A program made the position numbers and the translations under genes. Below are positions 22,750-33,752 of a stretch of 64,000 nucleotides of DNA, piece after piece (the stretch's first letter is position 1; every line of letters begins with the position of its first letter). The stretch lies in contig OZ038466.1 of NCBI GenBank assembly GCA_964036295.1, positions 6,070,501-6,134,500 on the forward strand. The letters are read 5' to 3'. The stretch comes from Plumapathes pennacea (Eukaryota; Cnidaria; Anthozoa; Antipatharia; Myriopathidae). The notes below the pieces were generated by a model. That model had not been told where the DNA came from, ran no database searches, and saw only the letters and a program-made list of their open reading frames with translations.

Positions 22750-23356
22750 CACAGGCGGCCCAAGCTCGATGTCTAAATGTTGCGTAACTCGTAAGGAAAT
22801 GTATGGGGATTTTACCGATCACGGAAAATTATGGAATTTGATGATGAACTCAAAATAAACGTACGCTACCTGTTAGTAGTTGGTAGTGTCTCCTGTGTCC
22901 CTTGTATCAATTTGAAGCCGCTGCGGCCAGTATTAGTGGTAGAAATTCCAGCCAATGTTTTCTCCTCCAAAAGAGAGAGAAGGCTGGAAACTCCGTTGGC
23001 GAGAGGTCTTCACTCGAGCGCCGATAAATGCGGCCAAAATCTTCCGACGTCAGAAATTTCTCCACGCCATTCCTCGATAAATTTCCCTCATCATATCGCT
23101 GTTTCGGCAGATTCGTGCTACTTGTAAGCTCTCAAATTCAACGACATGTTCCTTCAAACTGCCTCGATTTCACGTGCTCTGATGCTTGACACGAATAGCT
23201 GGACAAATTTTCGTAAAAGCCCAACCGCCGTCCTAAAAGCGTGCTTCCCATTGGTCGAACGACACATTGGCAATGACAGTGACACAATGACAGATTTCGT
23301 TATGTCGCTTGCCGATCGTTACGCAACATTTAGACACCGAACTTGGGCCGCCTGTG
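22750..23356. mobile_element. Non-autonomous DNA transposon with about 40-bp inverted ends
   Basis: The left end CACAGGCGGCCCAAGCTCGA… and the right end …TCGAACTTGGGCCGCCTGTG are inverted copies over about 40 bases (including ATGTTGCGTAAC). Flanks GGTTATT and GGTTCTT look like a 7-bp target duplication with one change. The corresponding place in the paralogous block near 27850 lacks the insert. At 607 bases it is too short for a transposase; a hAT-like origin is a guess from the duplication length. Confidence 0.75.
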
Positions 23357-24675
23357 GGTTCTTTAGTAGAGTTGGATCCAACATGTAACATCTTATACGA
23401 TATTTCGCACTAAATAGTGGCGAAATATTGTGTGTCCTTGCGCAATTTCCCGTTTCCATTGTTGCTTGACAGTTTATGACAATCATTTCTTGCTATTCAG
23501 AATTGTGTGAATGTTTTCAGCGCGAGCTGTTATCTCTGTGCGCATTGCAAGTTGTTATATTTGACGGAGCAGTCATTACCACTGGGTAAATGCTTTTTAT
23601 TATTCTACGATTTCACATTTAAGAGTGCAAATATATTCTAAAACGAGACAGTGTGAATATAGAAGCGTGTTGCACGTGTCAGGAATCGGGTATTAACTGG
23701 CTTATTAGCTTGTGTGAACACAACATTGTATCGTATCACAGTTTCGCCCAAACGTTTTTGCAGTGTTTTCCAGGATCCTTCTGTAAAGCACTTTAGGCGA
23801 GGCATGTAAACAATAATATTAGGGTTTCAGTAACTAATCGGATACAGTTCTCAGTTGTCTTCTGTTTTGTTGATCTGCCTCATGGCCTCATCAATAAGGG
23901 TACAAACAAACGAGGTCTGTTTGCGATGTTTTTCACAACAATCCCGATATCTCGTTAAACAAATGTTCAACAGACAATCTGTAATTTAACGGCCAGTCAG
24001 TCCATTGCGGGAAAATTATATTTCACGGTGTACAAAGGTGTAATAATCCTTTATGATTTGACAGTAATCTAATAACAATCATATACGAGAGGTAGCCTTT
24101 CTTGAATCCAGGGAATGATACTCTTGTAGTCCCTACAAGGAAGAATAAAACAGATAGCTTTTTTGTCCTGTACAATACAGAGATACTGATACCAACTTGG
24201 CGGTACGAACAGCCACTTGTGTGTGTATGTTTGATAATGATATTGTGGCAGCAGTTGACAAAACTATTAAGTTATAGTAGTCTTCATTGTTGCTTAATAA
24301 ATCATGCTGTTTCTACTTTCCTGATTCAAGAACAGTATACTACATCTATGCAAGTGAGACTCACAACAAAAGCATTGTAGCTCATGGTTATAAATAGATA
24401 TAGCAATGTCATCATTTTCCTGCGTACAGTGTGATCTCCGAATTAAACTCAACGTATGTTTAGGCGCTTTTGGTGTAGACCTAGCTTTGTTCATGACCAG
24501 CGAGAGTTAATATTGTGGGGACGCTATGTGTAGAAATGTACAAATTCGACTACATTCATCAAGATCCTTACATTGCTTATAGATGGCATTACTCTCCATG
24601 TTTTCATGGAATACCCTCTCCTTTAAAATACTGGACGCACTCACCTAAATGCAAATGCGCAGCCATTCTGTTTTG

Positions 24676-25282
24676 TTACATAACTTTGTAATTCCGACTC
24701 GTCGTGTACCAGTCACCTACCAAAGAAACCAGTTATTTTTCTGCAGATATTGCGTAGTCGGAGATAAATTATTGAAATGGAATGCTAGTCCCTGTGAGAA
24801 CTTGTTTTGGTTGGCGTCGACGAAGAGATAAAACGTATAATGTATCAACGTAAGGTTGGTGTGGATGTTTTGTACGTCGTAAAGATGGCGCTTATGAACT
24901 GACGCTTCGATTGTTAGCTCTTCATCGGAGCAAGTAAAAAGCATGTTCAGATCAACCTTGATTATCACATTTAATATAGGGATAAACTGTCTTTACCTTC
25001 GGAGTCTCTTATGACATCGAAGGTATTGCGATTTTTTTTGATGGTCACTGTGTATTCGCCGTATTCCCACCCGTGGCTCACAACTGTCGCTCCATTCGCA
25101 CGGATGTCTGTAGAGAGCAAGAACAACATTCATCGAAATTTTAAGTGTGACATTATGCCAAAGAATACTGTCTTACGTCGAGATCGAGACTTGTAGATAG
25201 AAATCGATGGCAAGTCTTCCTCTCTTTTCCTCAGATTTACTGTCCAGTATTTGCTGTTGTGCTCGCGGTTTTGGTAGGACAT
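24676..25282 (-). CDS. Small three-exon family, member 11
   Basis: Exons are 25282–25177, 25107–24997 and 24716–24676, giving 85 residues, the shortest intact member. Exon 1 starts M-S-Y-Q-N-R-E and has Y-W-T-V-N-L-R-K and S-I-S-I-Y-K. Exon 2 has A-N-G-A-T-V-V, E-Y-G-E-Y-T-V-T-I and V-I-R-D-S-E-G. Exon 3 reads G-D-W-Y-T-T-S with Y-K-V-M-stop. Splice signals are GT–AG and phase 1. It lacks the M-G start of members 10 and 13. Similarity to member 12 is high in exon 2, as expected of recent block duplication. Confidence 0.76.
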
Positions 25283-25408
25283 TTCTTCGATGTTTTGTAC
25301 GTTTAGTTATAAAACGCTTATGCTGTAGACGTTTCTCAACGAAAGTGATTTAAGAAAGAGGGGACGAAGATAAGAGATTAAACCATTTTGCTTGTGTAAG
25401 CAAATTTT

Positions 25409-25440
25409 CTATATATGGAAGCCTATTTAGCCAATAAGGT
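25409..25440 (-). promoter_or_regulatory. TATA/CCAAT-like promoter of member 11
   Basis: The minus strand reads ATTGGCTAAATAGGCTTCCA followed by TATATAGA, about 127 bases upstream of the start codon. It matches the element of member 10. Confidence 0.5.
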
Positions 25441-25914
25441 CTTTTGTACTAGAGATGTGCAATATGTGGTTACCATACAAATGGAACAGTCACGCGCAGG
25501 TATTGTTGCAATTATCTTGATGCTATGGTGCAATAATTATTTCGATTGGTAAGACTTCAGCGGAGTTGCATCCAGCATGTAACATTTTGTACGATATTTC
25601 GAACTAAATAGAATCGCCGAGGCCTTATCTAATATGCGAATCAGAATAAGTTAGATAGTAACGGCGACGAATGCTGACCAACGCAAGTAAGGTCAAGAAC
25701 GCATTTCAGTGGTGTCCTATCATTATGATAGAATTTGCAATTTGATGGCTTACGGACGTGAGTTGATCTCACTTTACCTCTTGTTTAGTTTCTTCATAAA
25801 TCATCATTAGGATGAAATTCTTGGCTGCTGGACATGTTTTGGATGATAAACTGCGCCAGAGGGGGACTCTTGTCATTTCTCGATGTCATGCGTGATAAAT
25901 TAAGTGGATAGTCT

Positions 25915-25975
25915 CGCGCTTTTTCTTCTGCTCATGTGTGCGCGCGCGCAATGTTTGAAGTGACGAAATATTGTG
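25915..25975. promoter_or_regulatory. Z-DNA-prone tract, copy of 20885
   Basis: CATGTGTGCGCGCGCGCAAT then GTTTGAAGTGACGAAATATT. It lies about 640 bases upstream of member 11, inside the duplicated flank. Confidence 0.4.
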
Positions 25976-26972
25976 TGTGTGTCCTGGCGCGTTTTCCCGT
26001 TTCCATCTTTGGCTGACAGTTTATGACAATTATTTCTTGTAAGCCAGATTTGTGTGGATGTTTTCAGCGTGCGCTGTTCTCTCTGGGCGCATTGCAAGTT
26101 GTTATATTTGAATAATATTAGGTTTTCAGTAACTAATAGCATACAGTTCTCAGTTGTCTTCTGTTTTGCTGATCTGCCTCATGGCCTCATCAACAAGGAT
26201 ACAAACAAACGAAATCTGTTTGCGATGTTTTTCACAACAATCCCGATATCTTGTCAAACAACTGTTCAACAGACAATCTGTAATTTAACGACCAGTCAGT
26301 TCATTGCGGGAAAATTATATTTTACGGTGTACAAAGGTGTAATAATCTTTTATGATTTGACAGTAATCTAATAACAATCATATACGAGAGGTAGCCTTTC
26401 TTGAATCCAGAGAATGATACTCTTGTAGTCCCTACAGAGAAGAATAAAACAGATAGCTTTTTTTCCCTGTACATACAGAGATACTGATACCAACTTGGCA
26501 GTACGAACAGCCACTTGTGTGTGTATGTTTGATAGTGATATTGTGGCAGCAGTTGACAAAATTATTAAGTTATAGTAGTCTTCATTGTTGCTTAATAAAT
26601 CATGCTGTTTCTACTTTCCTGATTCAAGAACAGTATACTACATCTATGCAAGTGAGACTTACAACTACAGCATTGTAGCTCATGGTTATAAATAGATATA
26701 GCAATGTCATCATTTTCTTGCGTACAGTGTGATCTCCGAATTAAACTCAACGTAGTTTAGACGCTTTTGGTGTAAACCTAGCTTTGTTCGTGAACATCGA
26801 GAAGTAATATTGTGGGGACGTTGTGTGTTGAAATGTACAAATTCGACTACATTCATCAAGATCCTTACATTGCTCACAGATAGGACTGCTCTCTATGTTT
26901 TCATTGAATACCCTTTCCTTTAAAATACTGGCTGAACTCACCTAAATGCAAATGCGCATCCATTCGGTTCTG

Positions 26973-27582
26973 TTACACAACTTCGTAATGATAACTCGGA
27001 GTGGACCAGATACCTACCAAAGAAACCAGTCATTTTCTGCAGATAATACGTATTAAAGATAAATTGTTGAAATGGAATGTTAGTCTCTGTGAGAACTAGT
27101 TTTGGTTTGCGTCGGCGAAGAGATAAAACGTATAATGTCTCAACGTAAGATTGGCTTGGATGTTCTTCACGTCGTAAAGATGGCGCACGTGAACTGACGT
27201 GAGTGAGCTCTTCGTCTGAGCAAGTAAAAAGCATATTCAGATCAACCTTCGATTATCACATTTAATATAGGGATAAACTGTCTTTACCTTGGGAGTTTCT
27301 TATGACAACGATGATACCGTGATCCGTGCGGAGTTTCACTACGTATTGGTTGTATCCATTATACCCGTGGTCCACAACTGTCGCTCCATTCGCACGGAGT
27401 CCTGTAGAGATCGAGAACAACGTTTATCGAAATCTTAAGTAGAACATTATGCCAAATAATACTGTCTTACTTCCATCCAAATTCCTGTAGATAGAAATCG
27501 ATTCGTAGTACCGGCCAGTTGTTTTCCTCAAGTTTACTGTCCAGAAACTGCTGGTGTAATCCCTGTTTTGATAAGAGTACAT
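26973..27582 (-). CDS. Small three-exon family, member 12
   Basis: Exons are 27582–27471, 27401–27288 and 27013–26973, giving 88 residues. Exon 1 starts M-Y-S-Y-Q-N-R-D and has F-W-T-V-N-L-R-K and S-I-S-I-Y-R-N-L-D-G. Exon 2 has A-N-G-A-T-V-V, Y-N-Q-Y-V-V-K-L and V-V-I-R-N-S-Q-G. Exon 3 reads G-I-W-S-T-P-S with Y-E-V-V-stop. Phase 1 and GT–AG hold throughout. Exon 1 is close to that of pseudogene 6, 12 kb away, showing exchange or shared ancestry across the array. The function is unknown. Confidence 0.76.
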
Positions 27583-27713
27583 TTCTTCGATGTTTTGTAC
27601 TTTTGGCTATAAAACGCTTGTGTTGTAGACGTTTCTCAATGAAATTGATTTAAGAAAGAGGAGACGAAGATGTGAAACTAAACCGTTTTGTTTATGTAAG
27701 CAAATTTTGTTTC

Positions 27714-27745
27714 TGTATATGAAGCCTATTTAGCCAATGAGATGC
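27714..27745 (-). promoter_or_regulatory. TATA/CCAAT-like promoter of member 12
   Basis: On the minus strand CATCTCATTGGCTAAATAGG is followed by CTTCATATACAG, about 132 bases upstream of the start codon. The TATA core is slightly changed relative to member 11. Confidence 0.45.
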
Positions 27746-28319
27746 GCATCTTTGGTAACAATACAAATGTAACAGTCGCGCGCAGGTATTGTTGCAATTA
27801 TCTTGATGCTATGGTGCAATAATTTTTTCAATTGATAAGACTTAGGTTGTTCAGTAGAGTTGCATCCAACATGCAACATTTTGTACGATACTTCGAACTA
27901 AATAGAATCGCCGAGGCCTTATCTAATACGCTTTAGAACTGGAGGTACACACAAGAGAACAATTTATATGTAACTCTGTTGATGTGTTCCATCCCTGTCG
28001 TTGCAATATTGCGTGGTTTTACTCAAACGACTTAACTGTAATGAAAACAGATTAAACTGAGGCTTGAAAAAGGCACAGTTAATTTGTGTCCCGGGACGTT
28101 TAGTTTTGTCACCACCTTGTGATACCCACAAACATGGCAGAAGGAAAGAGTTCGAGCAAAATGGAAATCGTGTCCATGAAGCACTTCGTTTCTAAGAAAC
28201 ATGAGCTCGCATAGAGCATATTTAATGTTAGTGAACGCAGAGATTTTAACATACAGTGAGCAAGAACAGCGTTGATCGAAATATTGAGTGAAACATTATG
28301 CCAATAACTACTGTTTTAC

Positions 28320-28428
28320 TTCGGTACGAATTCCTGGTGATAGAAATCGATGGTAAGTACGCAGTTTTTTTCCTCAGGTTTACTGTCCAGAAACTGCTCG
28401 TCCAATCCTTGCTTTGATGACAACCCAT
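28320..28428 (-). pseudogene. Orphan first exon, member 13
   Basis: An intact exon 1 starts M-G-C-H-Q-S-K-D (myristoylation pattern plus a cysteine suited to palmitoylation), has F-W-T-V-N-L-R-K-K and S-I-S-I-T-R-N, and ends in a good donor, CGAA|GTAAAA. The intron matches members 10–12 only down to about 28255. Below that the sequence is unrelated and no exon 2 or 3 is present. The promoter block is conserved at 28548–28600. It is either a partial duplicate or now splices to something else. Confidence 0.7.
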
Positions 28429-28547
28429 CTCTTCGATATTTTGTACTATTACTTTCAAAACGCTGGTGCTGTAGTCGTTTTTTAACGAAAGATCGGAGAC
28501 GCAGATGTGAAATTACACCATTTTGCTTATGTAAGCACATCTTTTAT

Positions 28548-28600
28548 CTATACATGGAAGCCGATTTAAGGAAACATAGGAACTTTCAGCCAGTGAGATT
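28548..28600 (-). promoter_or_regulatory. TATA/CCAAT-like promoter of orphan exon 13
   Basis: The minus-strand block TCTCACTGGCTGAAAG with TAAATCGGCTTCCATGTATA is retained, although the CCAAT core carries a change (CCAGT on the plus strand). Confidence 0.4.
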
Positions 28601-29189
28601 TTTTTGTACTTGAGATGCACAATCTTTGGTAACAATACAAATGGAACAGTCGCACTAATTTCTGTGAAATAACTGTGGAACTGTATTTACTTTCATAGAC
28701 CATGGCATGTCTCACGCGAGTATTTTTTTTATGTAAAACGACGTACAGGCGAAAGAGCAAAATGGACATTAAGCACTTCGTATTTTAAGAAACATAAGCT
28801 CGCATGAAGCATATTTTACGTCAGTGAACGCCGAGATTACACTGTATGGAGATGACTACACGAAACGTGCCAATTCCGTCATCATTATTTTGAACAAAGT
28901 TCTCCGAAAGTAGGGGTCTGCATATTTAATTTCTTACCGATGTAATAGCATTAGCTTATCTGCTTGTGTTTCTAGAACATACTATATGAATTTTGTTAAT
29001 TTAATTTTGAACGTGTACCAATCTACAACAGTGGTTGTGCGCTCGCTGTCGGCATTTTGTGTCCAACAATTTCGAGAACGAAGGAGTGGTACAGTCGAGA
29101 ACTGTTAAGTGGACATGGTTCGAATTATCAAACGAGTGGCGCACACACTGCAAGTGAATTTCTGAAGTTTTTGCATCATTTTTTGGTTC

Positions 29190-29345
29190 TAATAGTGTGC
29201 CTGATACTGCGAACATGGTTCATTTTACTCCTAGTGGGCAATATTCAACGCATGTACACTCCAAGACGAGTCGTTGTAGTGCTTACCTCACGACATAAGC
29301 TTGTAAGTGTGGCGTCCCTTGGCAGCAGTCCGTGACAGCCTATAT
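29190..29345 (-). pseudogene. Relic of a third exon (member 14, paralogue of member 9)
   Basis: The stretch parallels 19760–19935. A CTTACATATAG acceptor is followed by an exon-like segment and a GTAAGC donor. In the frame expected from phase 1 the conserved tryptophan and the stop are lost. A one-base insertion after GCTG would restore a G-W-S start and a stop one base before the donor, so a one-base deletion is the likely lesion. No exon 1 or 2 was found above it. Downstream flank shared with member 9 (CTGATACTGCGAACATGG) confirms the relationship. Confidence 0.55.
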
Positions 29346-29595
29346 GTAAGAGAGAGAGCTATTTTAGAACAAGACTTGTACACGAATCTGAGCGAGATTC
29401 GATCGTACTCAACCTTTAGTTTGTTGCGTGTGGTTTTACACAGCAACGTGCCTTACTGCTTCCTCTGTTTAAATACCATCTTTGTTCAGGATTTCTGCAG
29501 AGAGAACATGTTTTGTACAATCAGCTGCCCACAAGGAGTCATCCTCTCACTATCTATCCTTTTCGCGCACAAGAAATTGAGTGGAAGATGGTCTC

Positions 29596-29650
29596 GCGCT
29601 TGTCTTCTTTCCCACGCGTGTACACACACGCGCGACGTTCCAAGTCGTGG
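29596..29650. promoter_or_regulatory. CG/CA alternating tract
   Basis: TCCCACGCGTGTACACACAC followed by GCGCGACGTTCC. It is closely related to the patch at 18480–18520, where the same TCTTTCCCACGCGTGT lead-in occurs. Confidence 0.35.
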
Positions 29651-30640
29651 GTTCGTGTTAGTGGCTGCGTGTTCGTGGCTGCGTGTTTGTTTATGCTTGT
29701 TTACACCTTTCCAGTTTCGATGCAGAATTTAGTTTGGCGCCTTCTATAATGTGAACTTGAACTTCTTAATTTGATTTTGTTCCGTGGAGCGAAAATTACC
29801 CCGAAAAAGCCCTGAACAGATTATAACTTACTCAAGCCTAAGTCACGCGTGTCAACCGTGCGAGCCTTTGTTTTGGTTCGTGTTGTGCTAATTTGAGAAC
29901 TTGTCCAGTTGAAGCTGCATCTCTCATTTTCCCACGGTATACTTGTCAAAGTCAATTGGCCCCTTTGACCTGCGGCATACTATCATCAACAGAATTCGGC
30001 CCCCTAGAAGGTTTTTAATTTAAGGTGCCGACAACTAAAGAATGTGCTGTTGTTTGTTTTGTGCTCAGCTTACCTATCTTCTGTTTGATTCTCGGAATTG
30101 TAGATCTTGTGATAGCTTTGTTTTCAGGTTGCGTCAGGTCATAAGAATGTGCTTGGTAAGCGCGTCTATTGTGTTGTGGGCATGAAAGTGCTGATAAAGC
30201 GGTTTCAGCTGAATCTGTAATCAATATAATGCCACAGACAGTTGTCTCGTGTGGCCTTGTTTTGACCAACTTTGAAATTCAGTTGTCAAAATATTCTAGA
30301 CACTCACCTCTGCTTCCCTTAGATGTGCATGAAACATTGTCCCTTTCTCGTTTTCGTCATTGCGTGCAGTGCCCCTGACGCAAAATAACCCCTCTTAATG
30401 AATCCTTTGTCTCCGGTTTAGTTTGCCCTTTGCGTGATTTGCATGTAAAGCGTGGTTGACAGTCGCATTATCGGCGTGCACAGCCCTCATTGGCCAGTAA
30501 ATTTGGCTGTTTTGTTCATGCCAGCTGCCACTGTTGTGGGGGCTTTCCGGACCCGAGGGCAAAACAACTTCTCGTGAGCGATTTGCATATTGCTTTCCTT
30601 TAGCGAACATAATTTAGTGTCAACCTGATTCGAACAAGCG
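29651..30640. other. No gene firmly supported
   Basis: A short plus-strand acceptor/donor pair (GTTTTCAG at 30120–30130, CTTGGTAAGC at 30150–30158) could bound a small exon. It is too short to judge. Confidence 0.3.
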
Positions 30641-30912
30641 ATGGAGAGAGCAGGAGAATCGTTTGAAGGAAAGACAGATAGCATGAAGAACACAGCACTT
30701 GGGATTGCCTGTTTTGTTACAGGGTTGCCGATTCCATCTCAGTGCCCAGAGCCCCCTTCAAGAGAAGGTAGGTGTCTTTGAACACACAGCTCAAATTCAA
30801 AGTTCTACTGCACTGTACGAAGATTTCTATTTAGCATCCCTTGTGGTGTTATGTTTCAGAAAAACGAAAAATGCAGACAGCTGACAGCGGACCTTTCGGA
30901 TCTCTAGATTGA
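30641..30912 (+). CDS. Possible two-exon small gene
   Basis: An ATG at 30641 opens a frame (M-E-R-A-G-E-S-F) that includes a short hydrophobic run, T-A-L-G-I-A-C-F-V-T-G-L. It then turns proline-rich and ends at GAAG|GTAGGT (30767) in phase 1. The next acceptor, GTTTCAG, opens exon 2 at 30860, which reads K-R-K-M-Q-T-A-D-S-G and stops at 30912, 24 bases before a GTACGT donor. The total is 59 residues. The layout (phase-1 intron, stop just before a further donor) is like the minus-strand array, but the sequence is not similar and the strand is opposite. It could be chance. Confidence 0.3.
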
Positions 30913-33413
30913 ACACGCGAAACGGCTTGGGTTTGAGGTACGTAAAGCTAATTCAAGACTAAAACATTTCACTTCTCTTTTAATTCATATCTGGTTTAGT
31001 CCACTGTGTAACACTTTGTCTCTCCACCCAGATAAGACAGCATGAAGATCCAAATAAGTTGCTTCGTCTGGGGGACACAAGCAAGAAACTATTCTGCTGA
31101 GTGAGGGAAATGATCAGAAATTCAAGATGGCGGATCATTTTCCCTGGAGGGTTATTCGAAGCCCAAGACATTTTAGTCCTGAAACGCCAATTTAGCCGTT
31201 ATTAAGTAACTGTAAAGATGAAAACTGAGCCTAATTCGTCGATGCTGTAATGTAGTAGACGTTTTTCTATATTTTGGCTCCGTTTGCAGAGGTCCCAATT
31301 TTCCCTTATGTATTTATATATTTAGGCTTCTGTGTCATACATGGCTTGATTCGTTTGATAACTCCATTTCAACGCGAAACGTTTCTCTTGAAAGGTAACG
31401 TCATTTTGGCGGTTATGTGTTCTTCTTTCCTAGCGTTGTGGTGATAGAGCCATTTGAGGTTTCTTAGTGATTGCGACTCTTCTTGTGACTTGTATTACTC
31501 ACAAACAGTTGAAATAATCTTGTGTTGATGTTTATCTAGTTGTCTGAAAATAAAAGTATGGTTTCAATTGCGCTGTGTACGAGTGAAACATTCTAGTCAT
31601 AAATTGATTAAAGTTAACTAGATATTTTTTCCTGTGCTTTTTCTGTATGCACAGGAAACTTGGCAGGGGGAATCTTATATCTTTCCGCCAAGCCATGGAC
31701 AACAATAAGGCTGAACCTTTGTTCTGTTTTCCATGTACTTGGAGACCGTTGTGCAAGCCAAAAAAATGTCTGCCTCGAAAATCAAAAAGAAAAAATTGTT
31801 TTTTTTTCTTTCTATGTGACGTATAGATATAAATAAAAGCTCTGATGACTTTTAGTTCTAATTATTTTCTAGCTCAGTGCTGATTTAGCCTCTCGAATAA
31901 TATATTCCCCACATATTTAAAAATTAATTCGGCGTCGTGGCATATAATTTCATACGGGAGTCATTATCTTTGTTTTTAAATTAAAGGAAGTCGAAAATCA
32001 CGATTCCATCTCAAGGTGCTCATTTCATTTCATATATAAGCTTCCGTTAAAAATGCAGAAAAACACTGAATAACGTATGTTTCCTGACACTATAATTTTG
32101 TCACCAGGCCCGGGCGCTGCTACACATATGATCTGGCCGCGGAGAACCGTAGCACTGCCAGTCGTTTTTTCGTTATATTGGTGATGAAAAATGATCAAAA
32201 TTTGGAAGGAAATGCAGAACAGAACTAAATTGAACTAACAAATCAAGAACATACCCTTTAGGGTCGCGCTTTCAGCGAAACTTTGCACCAAAGACCAACA
32301 CCAAGTAAAGCTTACAAACAACGATTGTTGAAATACTATACTATTAACAGAGAAAAAGAGAATCAAAGTTCTCCGACTGTATAAACCTCTGAAACTATGT
32401 AAGCGTTGGTCTACTTTTATTTGTTCAGTAATATTGAAACGTCAAGAGGTTTCCACTTTTTATACAACTTTTCAATTTTTCATTTTTGTGTATGTATTAC
32501 ATGTTTTGTCACTTCTACATCAGACTCGTGAGTTTGCGCTTGACAGATCAGAAGAAAATGGCACATTGCGGTTCAGCTCTGCTGAAACACTGTAACTTGT
32601 ATTTTTACCTGTATAGTTTGTGTTATATATTGCAATCATTTATTCGTCCATTCACTCGTTTGTCTGTCTGTCTCTTGGCGGTGTTGCTAATTGAAGATTT
32701 GCAATGTTTAATAAATAGGCAAAAATCCTGGGCTAGATCAGAATTTTGTTACATCTTCTAAGCCTGAACATGGAAAGAAGCTTTCACTTACATGACAATT
32801 TTCTTGCCATGTTTTGCAACAAACTTGTTAGTAAGCTTAAGAGAAAGGATTTGGTTGGTCTTGGGTTATCCTGTGACGTGACGCCAGATCTAATTTTCGG
32901 AATTTTGCCGATTTTTAATCGAGCCGCGAAAATATTAGATTACGTAAAATAAAATCCTGCGGAAAAGAAAAAAATCTGCGATAATTTATTCCATTTATTA
33001 AGATTGCTGAATTTCGAATAAATTGACTGCAAACAATATTACAACTTTCTTCTTTACAATTGCTTCCCCTAGTTGTTATATACCAGTACGTACGTGAACG
33101 GACAGGAACTTTCCCGAGATCCGCGAAAATTTGTTCCCAGCTGTAAAGTCCAACTGGTCCAGTTGTTCCAACCTAATACTATACACGTTAGCTTCCAAGT
33201 TTTTCATTAAGTAATTTCTGTCTGTCTGTCTGCTTACCTAATTCCCTGTCATATGTGTTACTACTAGCCAGCTATTTTTTTTCTTTTTTTAAAAATTATC
33301 TTTCATTGATCTTAACGCCAGTTGTGCCAGCATTCAAAAGAATGTTAGTGACATCAACAGGGTATTCATTTGGTCACGGCGGCCTAAAACCGTCGCCTTC
33401 TTTATTTATTGTG

Positions 33414-33415
<2 letters not shown>
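30913..33415. other. No gene seen
   Basis: AT-rich sequence with short frames and a GTCTGTCTGTCTG run near 33220. I see nothing that supports a gene or a defined mobile element. Confidence 0.45.

Positions 33416-33445
<30 letters not shown>
33416..33445 (+). repeat. (GT)n microsatellite
   Basis: Fifteen perfect GT steps, followed by a G-rich run (GGAGGGGGAGGGGG). Confidence 0.95.
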
Positions 33446-33447
<2 letters not shown>

Positions 33448-33752
33448 GAGGGGGAGGGGGTAGGGGGGTTGTATTTATTAAATGATCATGCTTCTTTATC
33501 AAATACTGTATTATTGTTAAACTTGTTACAACCAAGATAAATATGATTATATACTCGTTACTTTAACATGTAAATGTAGCCTGTTATATTCGTCAGTCGT
33601 TTAATAGAATAATCAGCAGCCGAGTTATTTGATATCAAAAACCCAAAGTTTGTTAACTTTCTGTAATATTGAGTGATACCCTCAGAAGGTAAATAAGTTA
33701 TATGGTGCAAGAAAATAATTCAAATTTTAAAAAATTACTGTTTGTACTCAAA

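Larger units (their letters stand above)
20608..28625. repeat. Recently duplicated blocks carrying members 10–13
   Basis: At least three related blocks are visible, roughly 21000–22650, 23480–25440 and 26035–27760, with a fourth fragment at 28250–28625. Landmarks repeated in order are GCGCATTGCAAGTTGTTATA, then GATACTCTTGTAGTCCCTAC, then exon 3, exon 2, exon 1 and the promoter. The left flank 20608–21000 recurs at 25643–26040, so a larger duplication of about 5 kb was layered on top. Block boundaries are approximate. Confidence 0.75.

Noticed and set aside
29507..29749. 78- and 141-codon plus-strand frames
   Set aside because: They run through the CG/CA tract and its flank; the related tract at 18480 breaks the frames.
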